From contig JAEYLA010000177.1 of NCBI GenBank assembly GCA_023461495.1, positions 1 through 14,501 of the forward strand: DNA of 14,501 bases. Direction: 5' to 3'. Positions 1 to 6,576 of the stretch are shown here, piece after piece. Source of the stretch: Bacillota bacterium (GTDB lineage Bacteria; Bacillota; Clostridia; Christensenellales; CAG-138). Below the pieces are notes generated by a model. The model searched no databases. It saw only the letters and a program-made list of their open reading frames with translations, and was not told where the DNA came from. Position 1 is the first letter of the stretch; each line of letters opens with the position of its first letter. The translations under genes and the position numbers were made by a program.

Positions 1-23
1 GAGACCGTCTTTGTTCTTGTCAT
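1..23 (-). CDS. start of an unidentified gene, cut by window edge
   Basis: An ATG at 23 overlaps the stop codon of the upstream hydrolase gene in an ATGA arrangement. It is preceded by GGAGG with a 4-nt spacer (GGAGG-GGAA-ATG), inside the last codons of that gene. Only seven full codons are visible, reading MTRTKTV. The overlap and the ribosome binding site point to a translationally coupled gene in the same transcript. Nothing in seven residues allows a family call. The alternative is that the frame closes just beyond the window. Confidence 0.5.
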
Positions 24-760
24 TTCCCCTCCGGATGATCCTTTGATTTTGCGGGCAGCAACTGCCGCCCCTCCATAAAGTGGCGGTGCTTTCTCAAATC
101 CCGCGGCGCAAACGGCGTACCGTGGGAGGGGTATATTTTTGTGGGATTGCAGGCAAGCATCTTATCCCAGGAGCGGCCAAACTCCATGGCATCCTCCATC
201 CAAATGGTATGCCGTTTTGGGCTGATAATGGCGTTCATGGCCGCATCCCCGAAGAACAGCTCGCCTGTCTCTTCGAGCAGCAATCCAATCGAATCCTTCG
301 TATGCCCAGGCAGGAACAAAATGCGGATCGGAAGACCCATTGCCTTAAATATCTGCGTATCTTCATCCGTAGCAAATATCGCCCGGTCGTTTATATGCAC
401 CGGCGGAAATGCAAATTCCTGTTTGAATACCCCAAACAGGGAGGCCACGCGGGAAGAATACCCTGCACCCGGCGGATCGCAGGTTTTTCCTGCCTCCAGC
501 ACTGGAACACCGAGCGGATGCAGCACAACCTTTGCCGCCGTACGCTCCAACAGCGCAGCCAAAAACCCCGCGTGATCGTCATGCGCGTGCGTCAGAACGA
601 GATACCGAAGGTCCGTAAGCGCCGCAAGCTGTTGAAAGCGCTTTAGAAAAGTTTCCTCGCCGCCGGGATAGCCGGTATCGATCGCAATCCACCCAAGCGG
701 CGTTTCCAGCAGATAGTTTTTGACGATATACCCGCCGATATTATGGATACGGATTTTCAT
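20..760 (-). CDS. metallo-beta-lactamase-fold hydrolase
   Basis: This is a soluble protein of 246 residues with the metallo-beta-lactamase fold. The hallmark HxHxDH motif is seen as THAHDDH at residues 57-63. The later metal ligands are also present: H153 in PGHTKDS, D172 in FFGDAA and H213 in PSHGTP. The two-metal site is therefore complete and the enzyme is probably active. There is no signal peptide, so it should act in the cytoplasm. The family covers thioesterases such as glyoxalase II, lactonases, nucleases and others, and the substrate cannot be read from the sequence. The ATG at 760 was chosen over an upstream in-frame TTG at 790: the protein then starts directly with the first strand of the fold, and the TTG has no ribosome binding site. 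The site for the ATG is itself weak (AAAGG about 12 nt upstream). It has its own promoter and overlaps the next gene by ATGA. Confidence 0.88.
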   Translation of the reverse strand: MKIRIHNIGGYIVKNYLLETPLGWIAIDTGYPGGEETFLKRFQQLAALTDLRYLVLTHAHDDHAGFLAALLERTAAKVVLHPLGVPVLEAGKTCDPPGAGYSSRVASLFGVFKQEFAFPPVHINDRAIFATDEDTQIFKAMGLPIRILFLPGHTKDSIGLLLEETGELFFGDAAMNAIISPKRHTIWMEDAMEFGRSWDKMLACNPTKIYPSHGTPFAPRDLRKHRHFMEGRQLLPAKSKDHPEGK

Positions 761-813
761 AGCGCCGCCCCGCCTTTCTCTTTTATACAAAGCACTCTGA
801 ATTTAAGTATATA

Positions 814-842
814 AGAATATGGAATATCATACCATATGTCAA
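814..842 (-). promoter_or_regulatory. sigma-A-type promoter of the metallo-hydrolase gene, with a dyad in the spacer
   Basis: On the minus strand a perfect -35 box TTGACA (842-837) is followed by a 17-bp spacer and a -10 box TATTCT (819-814). This puts the start of transcription near 807, about 47 nt before the ATG at 760. Positions 818-838 form a dyad, ATATGG-N9-CCATAT, that covers the spacer and touches both boxes. That is where a repressor would sit; the operator role is inference. Confidence 0.75.
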
Positions 843-885
843 GCAAGCACGTACAGACATGACCGGCAGTATGTTGTTGTCCGCA

Positions 886-921
886 TACAAAAAAGGCAGG
901 CGGCTATTGCCGCCTGCCTTT
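886..921 (-). terminator. intrinsic terminator of the glutamate dehydrogenase gene
   Basis: On the minus strand a perfect 13-bp stem (921-909 with 904-892) closes a 4-nt loop and runs into a T-rich tract reading TTTTTTG. It lies 17 nt after the gdhA stop codon and separates gdhA from the promoter of the next gene. Confidence 0.93.
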
Positions 922-937
922 ATCGGTTGTATTGGAA

Positions 938-2287
938 TTATACCATCCCCTGCGCGATCATCGCCTCGGCCACCTTCTTAAAGCCCGCAATGTTTGCGCC
1001 CGCTACCAGATTGTAGCCAAGCCCATACTCCTTTGCGGCGTTCATGGAGCTGTCGTGGATGCTCTTCATGATGGTCTTAAGCTTTTCATCCACTTCCTCT
1101 TCGCTCCAGCCCATACGCATGGAGTTCTGACTCATCTCAAGCGCCGAGGTCGCAACGCCGCCCGCGTTGACGGCCTTACTGGGCGCCACGATCATGCCGG
1201 GCTGCTTCATGAGGAACCCAAGCGCCTCATTGGTCGTGGGCATGTTGGAAACCTCGATGTAATACTTCACGCCGTTTTTCGCGATATGCTCAGCGTCAAC
1301 CATGTGCACTTCATTCTGCGTGGCGCAGGGCATGACGACATCTACCGGCACATTCCACGGCTTTTCGCCCTTGTGGAACGGAAGGCCGAACTGCACCGCA
1401 TAGTCCTCCGCCTTATCGCGGCCAGAGTTGCGCATGGTAACAAGATAATTGATCTTTTCCAGTGTGCTGACGCCATCCGGATCATATACATAGCCGTCCG
1501 GCCCTGAAATAGTGACGACCTTGCCGCCAAGCTCCGCCACCTTGCGCGCAACGCCCCATGTGACATTGCCAAAGCCGGAAAGCGCAAACGTCTTTCCTTC
1601 TATACTGTCATTTTCATGACGGAACACCTCAGAGGTATAATACACCGCGCCAAAGCCCGTCGCTTCCGGGCGAATGAGGCTGCCGCCAAAGGACAGGCCC
1701 TTTCCGGTGAGCACACCCGGCTGATATGCGCCGCGGATGCGCTTATACTGCCCAAACAGGTAACCGATTTCCCGCGCGCCTACGCCGATATCTCCCGCAG
1801 GCACGTCTACATCCGGCCCGATATGCCGATACAGCTCCGTCATGAACGCCTGGCAGAACCGCATAATCTCGCCGTCCGACTTGCCGCGCGGATCAAAATC
1901 CGATCCACCCTTGCCGCCACCGATAGGCAGCGTTGTCAGGCTGTTTTTAAACGTCTGCTCAAAGCCAAGGAATTTCATGATGGACAGGTTCACGCTCGGA
2001 TGGAACCGCAGGCCGCCCTTGTAAGGGCCGATTGCGCTATTGAACTGCACGCGGTACCCGCGGTTAACCTGGGTTTGGCCGTTATCGTCCACCCAGACCA
2101 CGCGGAACTCAATGGTGCGTTCAGGCTCCATCATGCGCTCCAAAAGCGCCATCTTTTGATATTCCGGATGCTTGTCGATGACCACTTCAAGAGAGCTCAG
2201 AACTTCTTCTACCGTTTGCAGGAATTCAGGTTCGTTGGCATCGCGCTGTTTGACTCTTTGGATGACTTCCTGAATATAGGTGTTCAT
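938..2287 (-). CDS. gdhA: glutamate dehydrogenase, hexameric type (probably NAD-dependent)
   Basis: This enzyme interconverts glutamate with 2-oxoglutarate and ammonium in the cytoplasm. The protein has 449 residues, the length of the Clostridium symbiosum enzyme, and its motifs sit one residue later than the numbering I recall for that protein. They are K90 (YKGGLRF), K114 (FKNSL), K126 (GGGKGG), catalytic D166 (PAGDIGVG) and S381 near the substrate pocket. The dinucleotide fingerprint GFGNV is at 238-242. It is followed by SGPDGY with P263 and D264. F239, P263 and D264 match the positions tied to NAD preference in the clostridial enzyme, whereas NADP-type enzymes differ there. The start at 2287 is set by GGAGG seven nt upstream; the open frame extends further but runs into the promoter. 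It stands alone between its own promoter and terminator. The family is certain and the cofactor is inferred. Confidence 0.95.
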   Translation of the reverse strand: MNTYIQEVIQRVKQRDANEPEFLQTVEEVLSSLEVVIDKHPEYQKMALLERMMEPERTIEFRVVWVDDNGQTQVNRGYRVQFNSAIGPYKGGLRFHPSVNLSIMKFLGFEQTFKNSLTTLPIGGGKGGSDFDPRGKSDGEIMRFCQAFMTELYRHIGPDVDVPAGDIGVGAREIGYLFGQYKRIRGAYQPGVLTGKGLSFGGSLIRPEATGFGAVYYTSEVFRHENDSIEGKTFALSGFGNVTWGVARKVAELGGKVVTISGPDGYVYDPDGVSTLEKINYLVTMRNSGRDKAEDYAVQFGLPFHKGEKPWNVPVDVVMPCATQNEVHMVDAEHIAKNGVKYYIEVSNMPTTNEALGFLMKQPGMIVAPSKAVNAGGVATSALEMSQNSMRMGWSEEEVDEKLKTIMKSIHDSSMNAAKEYGLGYNLVAGANIAGFKKVAEAMIAQGMV

Positions 2288-2354
2288 ATCCAATCCTCCA
2301 TTAAATGTCGCCGCCCTTCGCCTTTGAAGTGCGGCGCTTGCGATATGCATCTTT

Positions 2355-2383
2355 ATCATACGTGTATATGAAGCATATGTCAA
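2355..2383 (-). promoter_or_regulatory. sigma-A-type promoter of gdhA
   Basis: On the minus strand -35 TTGACA (2383-2378), a 17-bp spacer and -10 TATGAT (2360-2355) form a near-consensus promoter. The start of transcription should be near 2348, giving a leader of about 60 nt. The spacer holds a short dyad, ATATG-N3-CATAT, at 2366-2378, which resembles the one in the promoter of the downstream hydrolase gene. Confidence 0.85.
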
Positions 2384-2391
2384 TCAGCCAA

Positions 2392-2437
2392 TCCTGCAAA
2401 AGAGGCTTAATCCTGCAATTCTATATTATTTCCTGCA
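2392..2437 (-). repeat. three phased TGCAGGA repeats upstream of the gdhA promoter
   Basis: The heptamer TGCAGGA occurs three times on the minus strand, at 2437-2431, 2417-2411 and 2398-2392. The steps are 20 and 19 bp, close to two helical turns each. The two copies nearest the promoter share a longer core, TTGCAGGATT. The last copy ends 8 bp before the -35 box. Same-face direct repeats at about -47, -66 and -86 are typical of activator sites; that role is inference. Confidence 0.45.
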
Positions 2438-2581
2438 TGGCGCCTGCACCTCCAAATAGCCCGTCATTCTTAAGACATCCCTATTTACGGGCGTTTTTCC
2501 TCTTCCCGACGTTGCAGAACGCACTTGCAAATGCATGTCCTCCTGCGAAAATGCAGCTGCGTTGCGACCTATTATGCCGCG

Positions 2582-3214
2582 CTATTCTGACGCTTCATGC
2601 AGAGAGAACAGCTGTTCCCCGGCCTTGATGTGATTTACAATCCCATCCTGATAATATATGATGCATGTTTCCCCAGTTCTGAGCCGGTAGATATCTCCCC
2701 ATAAGCCAGAAAGCGTGCCTTCTGGCTCTCCAAAGCGTTCGTGGATTTGATCGTACGTTATTCCCAGCAGGGACTGCAAGCCATTGATGTCCAGAAATTT
2801 TTCGATCCCGTCGATCAGTCCGTTGCCCAAACGGCTCAATTCCTCGCAAGGTTCGTACCTCGTACGGTACCCCTGCCCGTCGATGATCAGAAACGGATTG
2901 TAGGCCACGAGCGTCACCTGCCCGCCCGAATGCATCGTCAGGCAAAATTCCATTGCCTGCCCGGCATATTCCCGCCATTCCGCGCTCTCTTGATAGATGA
3001 CAACGCTTTTTAAGACATCCGTGATCTTCTCGATCTCCGCGGCATCCGTGATCCTTCTTGTAACGTCAGGCGGGCCGGCGGTAATATCGATTGCCGCAAT
3101 CTCATCCGCCTTAATGCTCCGAAATGGCCTGTTACCGCCTCCAATGCACAGCGCAGCCACAATAAGCACTGCAGTTGCTGCTCCACAAAACAGCCATACC
3201 GTCTTCTTTCTCAT
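2582..3214 (-). CDS. membrane-anchored extracytoplasmic protein of unknown function
   Basis: I do not recognise this gene with certainty. The 210-residue product begins MRKK, followed by one hydrophobic segment (about residues 5-24) and a short glycine-rich turn. This fits an uncleaved signal anchor facing outward. C23 follows AAL, which is a poor lipobox, so a lipoprotein is possible but not favoured. Residues 35-130 look like one small alpha/beta domain (KADEIAAIDI..., an E/I-rich helix, then YNPFLIIDGQGYR). Residues 149-196 (LLGITYDQIHERFGEPEG, then aromatic strands) resemble the repeat seen in BamE/SmpA-like and BLIP-like small domains, where a helix carrying a GxP-type turn precedes a sheet. 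Both comparisons are inference. The ATG at 3214 has AGGGAGG eight nt upstream. It lies alone between the uraA terminator and gdhA. Confidence 0.8.
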   Translation of the reverse strand: MRKKTVWLFCGAATAVLIVAALCIGGGNRPFRSIKADEIAAIDITAGPPDVTRRITDAAEIEKITDVLKSVVIYQESAEWREYAGQAMEFCLTMHSGGQVTLVAYNPFLIIDGQGYRTRYEPCEELSRLGNGLIDGIEKFLDINGLQSLLGITYDQIHERFGEPEGTLSGLWGDIYRLRTGETCIIYYQDGIVNHIKAGEQLFSLHEASE

Positions 3215-3242
3215 CCTAGCCCCCTCCCTTCTCTTTATAACA

Positions 3243-3269
3243 AACGTCTCTTTCTTCCTTTTCGTTCCA
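3243..3269 (-). promoter_or_regulatory. possible ECF-sigma-type promoter of the membrane protein gene
   Basis: No good sigma-A promoter is visible between the uraA terminator and this gene. On the minus strand TGGAAC (3269-3264) is followed by a 17-bp A/G-rich spacer and CGTT (3246-3243). This resembles the TGAAAC/CGTA-CGTC layout of extracytoplasmic-function sigma factors. The predicted start leaves about 20-25 nt to the ATG, enough for the ribosome binding site. This is a weak motif match. Confidence 0.25.
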
Positions 3270-3274
3270 TTCGG

Positions 3275-3308
3275 AATAAGAAAAGAGCCTTCCGAAATCA
3301 GAAGGCTC
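3275..3308 (-). terminator. intrinsic terminator of the uracil permease gene
   Basis: On the minus strand an 8-bp perfect stem (GAGCCTTC pairing with GAAGGCTC, 3308-3301 with 3292-3285) with an 8-nt loop is followed directly by TTTTCTTATT. It begins 22 nt after the permease stop codon. Confidence 0.88.
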
Positions 3309-3330
3309 TCATTGTTATTGTCGTTTTGTT

Positions 3331-4656
3331 TTATTCGTCCTTGCCTTTGCCGATCTGCAGGATACCGTTCAATAGGATACCGAACAGGGAGGCAGTGGCA
3401 ATCGCGGGAATTTGTGCACCGAAGATGGGGATAAGGCCGCCCGGGAACCCATAGTGCCCGCCCAGGCCGATGACCAGTATTGTTGCGATTACCGCGAGGT
3501 TACGCGCAGAAAACATATCCACATTGCGGTTGATCATGATGGCAACGCCCTGCGCGCCGATCACGCCGAACAGGTAGATGCACGCGCCGTTGATGACCGC
3601 GGAGGGAATGGTGTTGATGGCGTTGGAGATGGGCGCAATGAAGGAGATCGCCATCGCAAGTACGGCAGCGCCGCCCAACACCCAGACGGAGAAGTTCTTC
3701 GTGATCGCCATGGTGGAGAGGTTCTCACCGTAGTTGGTGCCGGCAGGACCGCCAAAAAGGGAGGATACGATATCGCCGATACCGTCGCCGATGAGGTTCA
3801 AACCAAGCTTGCCCGCGATATCCCGCTTGGGCCTGCCCATCTTTTCGGCCAGGTCATTCACATAAATATCAAGCTGGAAGAGGTGCGCCGTGGACTCCGG
3901 GATTGTCGCGATTGCGATGGGCATGATGGCGATGACGGATGTCCAGTTGGGGGACGGCAGCGTGAAGTGCGGCACCTCAATCACTGTCCCGGTAAATACC
4001 TGGCTAAAGTCTACAAGCCCCATCGGGATGGAGACAAGGTAGCCGACCAGGATGCCAAACAGGATGGAGAGCTGACCCCAAACGCCCTTCATGTATACCG
4101 AGAAAATGATGGTGGCAAGCAGCGTAACGATTGCCGCAGCCCATGCAATGCCGGAGGTAGCGCCTGTGGCTGCGTCAAACGCGCCTGCGTTGGTAATGGC
4201 CGTACCCGCGAGCGAGATACCGATGACCATCGCAATGGGGCCTGTGACCGTGGGGGGCAGTACCTTTTCAATTTTTTCAATACCGAAACGGCTTACGATG
4301 AGACCTGCGATGATGGATACAAGGCCCGAACAGATGATACCGAACTGTGCCTGAGAGATGAGTGCGTCCGAAGCGGGAACGCCGAACTTTGCGCCGGTAA
4401 TGCCAACGATTGCCGCAATGTAGGAGAAGCTGGAGCCGTAGTACAGGGGAATTTTGCCCTTGGTGATGAACAGGAAGCAGATGGTTGCAAAGCCGCTTGC
4501 AAAGATAGTTGTGGAAACATGGAAGCCGGTGAGCAGTGCAACAAGTACCGTGGCTGGGAACATGACGAGGATCTGTTGGAGTGCAAAGAAAATCAATTTT
4601 CCTGTTGTGGGCTTGTCCTCCGGTAAATAACCGAGGACCGTCTTTGGTTTTTCCAT
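3331..4656 (-). CDS. uraA: uracil-type NCS2 nucleobase permease
   Basis: This is an integral membrane transporter of the nucleobase:cation symporter-2 family, 441 residues, rich in hydrophobic helices throughout. Family marks are YYGSSFSYI (residues 72-80, the short strand region of TM3), PESTAHLF with E254 (TM8), and GGPAGTNYGENLSTMA with E311 (TM10). The two glutamates correspond to E241 and E290 of E. coli UraA, which bind uracil. The GENxxxMA form of the TM10 motif favours uracil over xanthine or urate carriers. E254 is followed by serine where E. coli UraA has histidine, so the exact substrate is an inference. The ATG at 4656 is preceded by AGGAG with a 7-nt gap. An in-frame ATG at 4680 has only a poor site. 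It is a single-gene unit with its own promoter, leader and terminator, probably serving pyrimidine salvage. Confidence 0.9.
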   Translation of the reverse strand: MEKPKTVLGYLPEDKPTTGKLIFFALQQILVMFPATVLVALLTGFHVSTTIFASGFATICFLFITKGKIPLYYGSSFSYIAAIVGITGAKFGVPASDALISQAQFGIICSGLVSIIAGLIVSRFGIEKIEKVLPPTVTGPIAMVIGISLAGTAITNAGAFDAATGATSGIAWAAAIVTLLATIIFSVYMKGVWGQLSILFGILVGYLVSIPMGLVDFSQVFTGTVIEVPHFTLPSPNWTSVIAIMPIAIATIPESTAHLFQLDIYVNDLAEKMGRPKRDIAGKLGLNLIGDGIGDIVSSLFGGPAGTNYGENLSTMAITKNFSVWVLGGAAVLAMAISFIAPISNAINTIPSAVINGACIYLFGVIGAQGVAIMINRNVDMFSARNLAVIATILVIGLGGHYGFPGGLIPIFGAQIPAIATASLFGILLNGILQIGKGKDE

Positions 4657-4768
4657 AGGCTTTCTCCTCTCAAACTTCATATCTTCAAGCGTTTACCACG
4701 CATGAAATCCTGATCATTTTCGAGCAAGGGCGCAATTCCGGCGCGCTTGCAGCACCGCCTTTTGGCCT
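4657..4768 (-). promoter_or_regulatory. structured 5' leader of the permease gene
   Basis: The predicted leader is about 112 nt. It holds a hairpin at 4750-4724 (GCAAG/CTTGC, a C-C mismatch, then GCGC/GCGC closing a 7-nt loop), a small GCC-AAAA-GGC hairpin just before it, and a GCGT/ACGC hairpin later. I see no PyrR anti-terminator, no T tract and no known riboswitch core. It may be a post-transcriptional control site or an ordinary leader. Confidence 0.35.
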
Positions 4769-4774
4769 CGCGTA

Positions 4775-4804
4775 AGTATACCAAATGGGTGCATAGGTTT
4801 TCAA
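4775..4804 (-). promoter_or_regulatory. sigma-A-type promoter of the permease gene
   Basis: On the minus strand -35 TTGAAA (4804-4799), an 18-bp spacer and -10 TATACT (4780-4775) give a good promoter. A very AT-rich stretch (about 4808-4860) lies directly upstream and could act as an UP element. The start should fall near 4768. Confidence 0.75.
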
Positions 4805-4942
4805 TGGCCAATTTAGAAAATCATATAATATATTATTTTTGTTTTGAAATGTTCAGCATATAGAAAACAGAATATGGATGCATGCAAAGAAATGTTCTTA
4901 CATCGCTGCATACTTCTGTTTTGCATATACGTATTATGTGCA

Positions 4943-4973
4943 TAAAGAAAGCCGCCCTTTTTGAAAAGGCGGC
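4943..4973 (-). terminator. intrinsic terminator ending the ribosomal protein cluster
   Basis: On the minus strand a stem of about 10 bp (GCCGCC paired to GGCGGC, a T-G wobble, then T-A pairs; 4973-4951) is followed by TTTCTTTATG. It starts 17 nt after the rplQ stop codon and marks the end of the long ribosomal transcript. Confidence 0.88.
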
Positions 4974-4989
4974 AAAACTTTTGCGAGGG

Positions 4990-5496
4990 TCAGATAAGCT
5001 CCAAAACAACCATTTCGGCTGCGTCGCCACGGCGGGGCCCGAGCTTGAGAATGCGGGTATAACCGCCGCGTCCCACTTCACGGCCGCGCTTGTCGTACTT
5101 GGGCGCGAGTTCGCGGAAGAGCTTTTCCACAACCGGATGGGCTTTGTCCGCGGTCCTCTCTTTGTACTCGGACTTGCTTTCCTTCTTGGACTTCTGCTCC
5201 GGTACATCGTAGAGATAAGCCATGATCTGCCTTCTTGCGTGCAGCTTGGTGGCCTTGTCATTCTGGACTTCGCGCTCGACGATCTGCTGCTTGTCGTTGC
5301 GGGATTCCTTCTTCACGGTTTCGCTGTTCTGATATTCGTTGACGGCGAGCGTGATCAGCTTCTCGGCAATGGGGCGCACTTCCTTTGCACGGGTCTCTGT
5401 GGTAATGATCTTGCCATTCCAGATGAGCGCCGTGGTGAGGTTGCGCAGCATAGCGACACGCTGATCCGTAGCCATATTGAGCTTGCGGTTGGCCAT
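4990..5496 (-). CDS. rplQ: 50S ribosomal protein L17, enlarged form
   Basis: L17 binds 23S rRNA near the exit of the peptide tunnel. The conserved start ([20 protein letters not shown]), the [11 protein letters not shown] segment and the C-terminal [19 protein letters not shown] identify it. At 168 residues it is far longer than the usual 113-130. Compared with the B. subtilis protein as I recall it, about 30 extra residues lie at 52-83, between ITLA and LHARRQ. About 10-15 more lie around 99-119, plus a few before GGYTRI. The added parts are rich in K, E, D, Q and N, with no cysteine or hydrophobic core, so they look like a surface helical or disordered extension. The frame is continuous and the insert is bordered by conserved L17 sequence, so it is not an assembly error. 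AGGAGG lies eight nt before the ATG. It is the last gene before the terminator. Confidence 0.95.
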   Translation of the reverse strand: MANRKLNMATDQRVAMLRNLTTALIWNGKIITTETRAKEVRPIAEKLITLAVNEYQNSETVKKESRNDKQQIVEREVQNDKATKLHARRQIMAYLYDVPEQKSKKESKSEYKERTADKAHPVVEKLFRELAPKYDKRGREVGRGGYTRILKLGPRRGDAAEMVVLELI

Positions 5497-5527
5497 AATG
5501 CTTTCCTCCTACGTTACACGTTACTGT

Positions 5528-6469
5528 TTAGTCTTCGCTGTTGCGGAGCGTCAGCCCCAACGCGAGCAGCTTCTGCTGCACTTCTTCCAGGGATTTGCGC
5601 CCGAGGTTCCTGACCTTCATCATTTCCTCTTCGTTGCGTTGCACCAGCTCGTCAACGGTGTTGATGCCAGCACGCTTGAGGCAGTTGTAGGAACGCACGG
5701 AAAGATCCAGTTCCTCAATGGTCATTTCCAGGATCTTTTCTTTCTTGTCCTCTTCCTTCTCTACCATAATCTCGACACCCGGCACATGCTCGGTGAGATT
5801 CGTGAAGAGCGAGAGGTGTTCAGAAAGAATTTTCGCGGCAAGGCTTACCGCCTCGTCCGGCTCAATGCTGCCGGAGGTCCAGACCTCCAGCGTGAGCTTG
5901 TCGAAATCCGTAGAGGAACCTACGCGCGTATCCTCTACGTAGAAGTTGACCTTTTCCATGGGCGTATAGATGCTGTCTACCGCGATCTCGCCAATCGCCA
6001 TGCCGGAACGCTTATTTTTATCCGCCGATACATAGCCGCGGCCATGATCGAGCATAATCTCCATATGGAGGTAAGCGTTTTTGTCCAGCGTTGCGATGTG
6101 CAGTTCGGGATTGATGATCTCTACATCGGAATCCGGCAGAATGTCACCCGCGGTGACTTCCCCCTCGCCCCTGCTGTCGATGACGACCTTTTTGGGCTCG
6201 TTGCCATGCAGGCGCACGCAAAGCTCCTTGAGGTTGAGGATGATCTCCGTGACATCCTCCTTGACGCCTTCGATGGTAGAGAACTCGTGCAGCACACCGT
6301 CGATCTTAACGGAAGTAACGGCTACGCCGGGCAGCGAGGAGAGCAGAACCCTCCTTAGCGAATTGCCGAGCGTTGTGCCAAAACCGCGCTCCAACGGCTC
6401 CACGACAAATTTGCCGTAGCCCATCCTCTTTTCAACGCACTCTATTTTGGGTCTTTCGATCTCAATCAT
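5528..6469 (-). CDS. rpoA: DNA-directed RNA polymerase alpha subunit
   Basis: RpoA dimerises to seed RNA polymerase assembly and contacts upstream promoter DNA and activators. The product has 313 residues, the normal length. The N-terminal domain (about 1-230) shows [14 protein letters not shown] (35-48), the dimer and assembly helix. A charged linker (about 235-248, EKEEDKKEK) leads to the C-terminal domain (about 250-305). In that domain R259 and N262 in VRSYNCLK and K292 in LGRKSL match the E. coli UP-element contacts R265, N268 and K298. This agrees with the AT-rich DNA upstream of uraA. The ATG at 6469 is fixed by AAGGAGG six nt upstream; an in-frame GTG at 6502 has no such site. The 132-nt gap to rpsD is unusually long for this cluster. 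Confidence 0.98.
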   Translation of the reverse strand: MIEIERPKIECVEKRMGYGKFVVEPLERGFGTTLGNSLRRVLLSSLPGVAVTSVKIDGVLHEFSTIEGVKEDVTEIILNLKELCVRLHGNEPKKVVIDSRGEGEVTAGDILPDSDVEIINPELHIATLDKNAYLHMEIMLDHGRGYVSADKNKRSGMAIGEIAVDSIYTPMEKVNFYVEDTRVGSSTDFDKLTLEVWTSGSIEPDEAVSLAAKILSEHLSLFTNLTEHVPGVEIMVEKEEDKKEKILEMTIEELDLSVRSYNCLKRAGINTVDELVQRNEEEMMKVRNLGRKSLEEVQQKLLALGLTLRNSED

Positions 6470-6560
6470 GTTTTCCCTCCTTATTGGGCCTGCGCAATCC
6501 ACGCATTCTCTGAATCGTTTGAGCGCCGCCCATACGTCCTAAGGTCAACAAAGATACGAA

Positions 6561-6576
6561 GGGGCGTTGCCGCCCC
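6561..6576 (-). promoter_or_regulatory. GC-rich tetraloop hairpin between rpsD and rpoA
   Basis: On the minus strand a perfect 6-bp stem GGGGCG/CGCCCC closes a GCAA (GNRA-class) loop, 26 nt after the rpsD stop. It is followed by TTCGTATCTTTG, which is only partly T-rich. It could be a weak attenuator, an RNA processing or stability site, or a protein target that sets rpoA output relative to the ribosomal genes. The structure is visible; the role is inference. Confidence 0.4.

Larger units (their letters stand above)
2288..2581. other. intergenic region between the unknown membrane protein gene and gdhA
   Basis: These 294 bases hold the gdhA leader, promoter and upstream repeat array. The stretch next to the upstream gene's stop (about 2440-2581) shows no hairpin with a T tract, so no intrinsic terminator is seen for that gene. 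A weak 36-codon frame at 2426-2536 on the minus strand is discussed among the rejected items. Confidence 0.6.
4657..4989. other. intergenic region between rplQ and uraA
   Basis: These 333 bases contain, in transcript order, the rplQ terminator, an AT-rich stretch, the uraA promoter and the uraA leader. The part between 4808 and 4942 is AT-rich, with three TGCATA words on the plus strand at 4907, 4922 and 4939. No gene is seen. Confidence 0.7.

Noticed and set aside
2288..2383. N-terminal extension of glutamate dehydrogenase to a TTG at 2383
   Set aside because: The extension would begin within the -35 box and cover the whole promoter. It adds no conserved residues, and the ATG at 2287 has an ideal ribosome binding site.
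2426..2536. 36-codon minus-strand frame with AGGAGG nearby, between the surface protein gene and gdhA
   Set aside because: AGGAGG is only 2 nt from the ATG (a TTG two codons on has better spacing). The peptide has no hydrophobic or motif structure, and the frame overlaps the gdhA upstream repeats. It remains a possibility but is not supported.
3412..4626. Plus-strand open frame of 404 codons
   Set aside because: It is the exact antisense of the uraA permease, and its D/R/G-rich translation mirrors hydrophobic codons on the other strand.
6470..6502. N-terminal extension of RpoA to a GTG at 6502
   Set aside because: The extra residues are not conserved, and the AAGGAGG site for the ATG at 6469 lies inside the extension.
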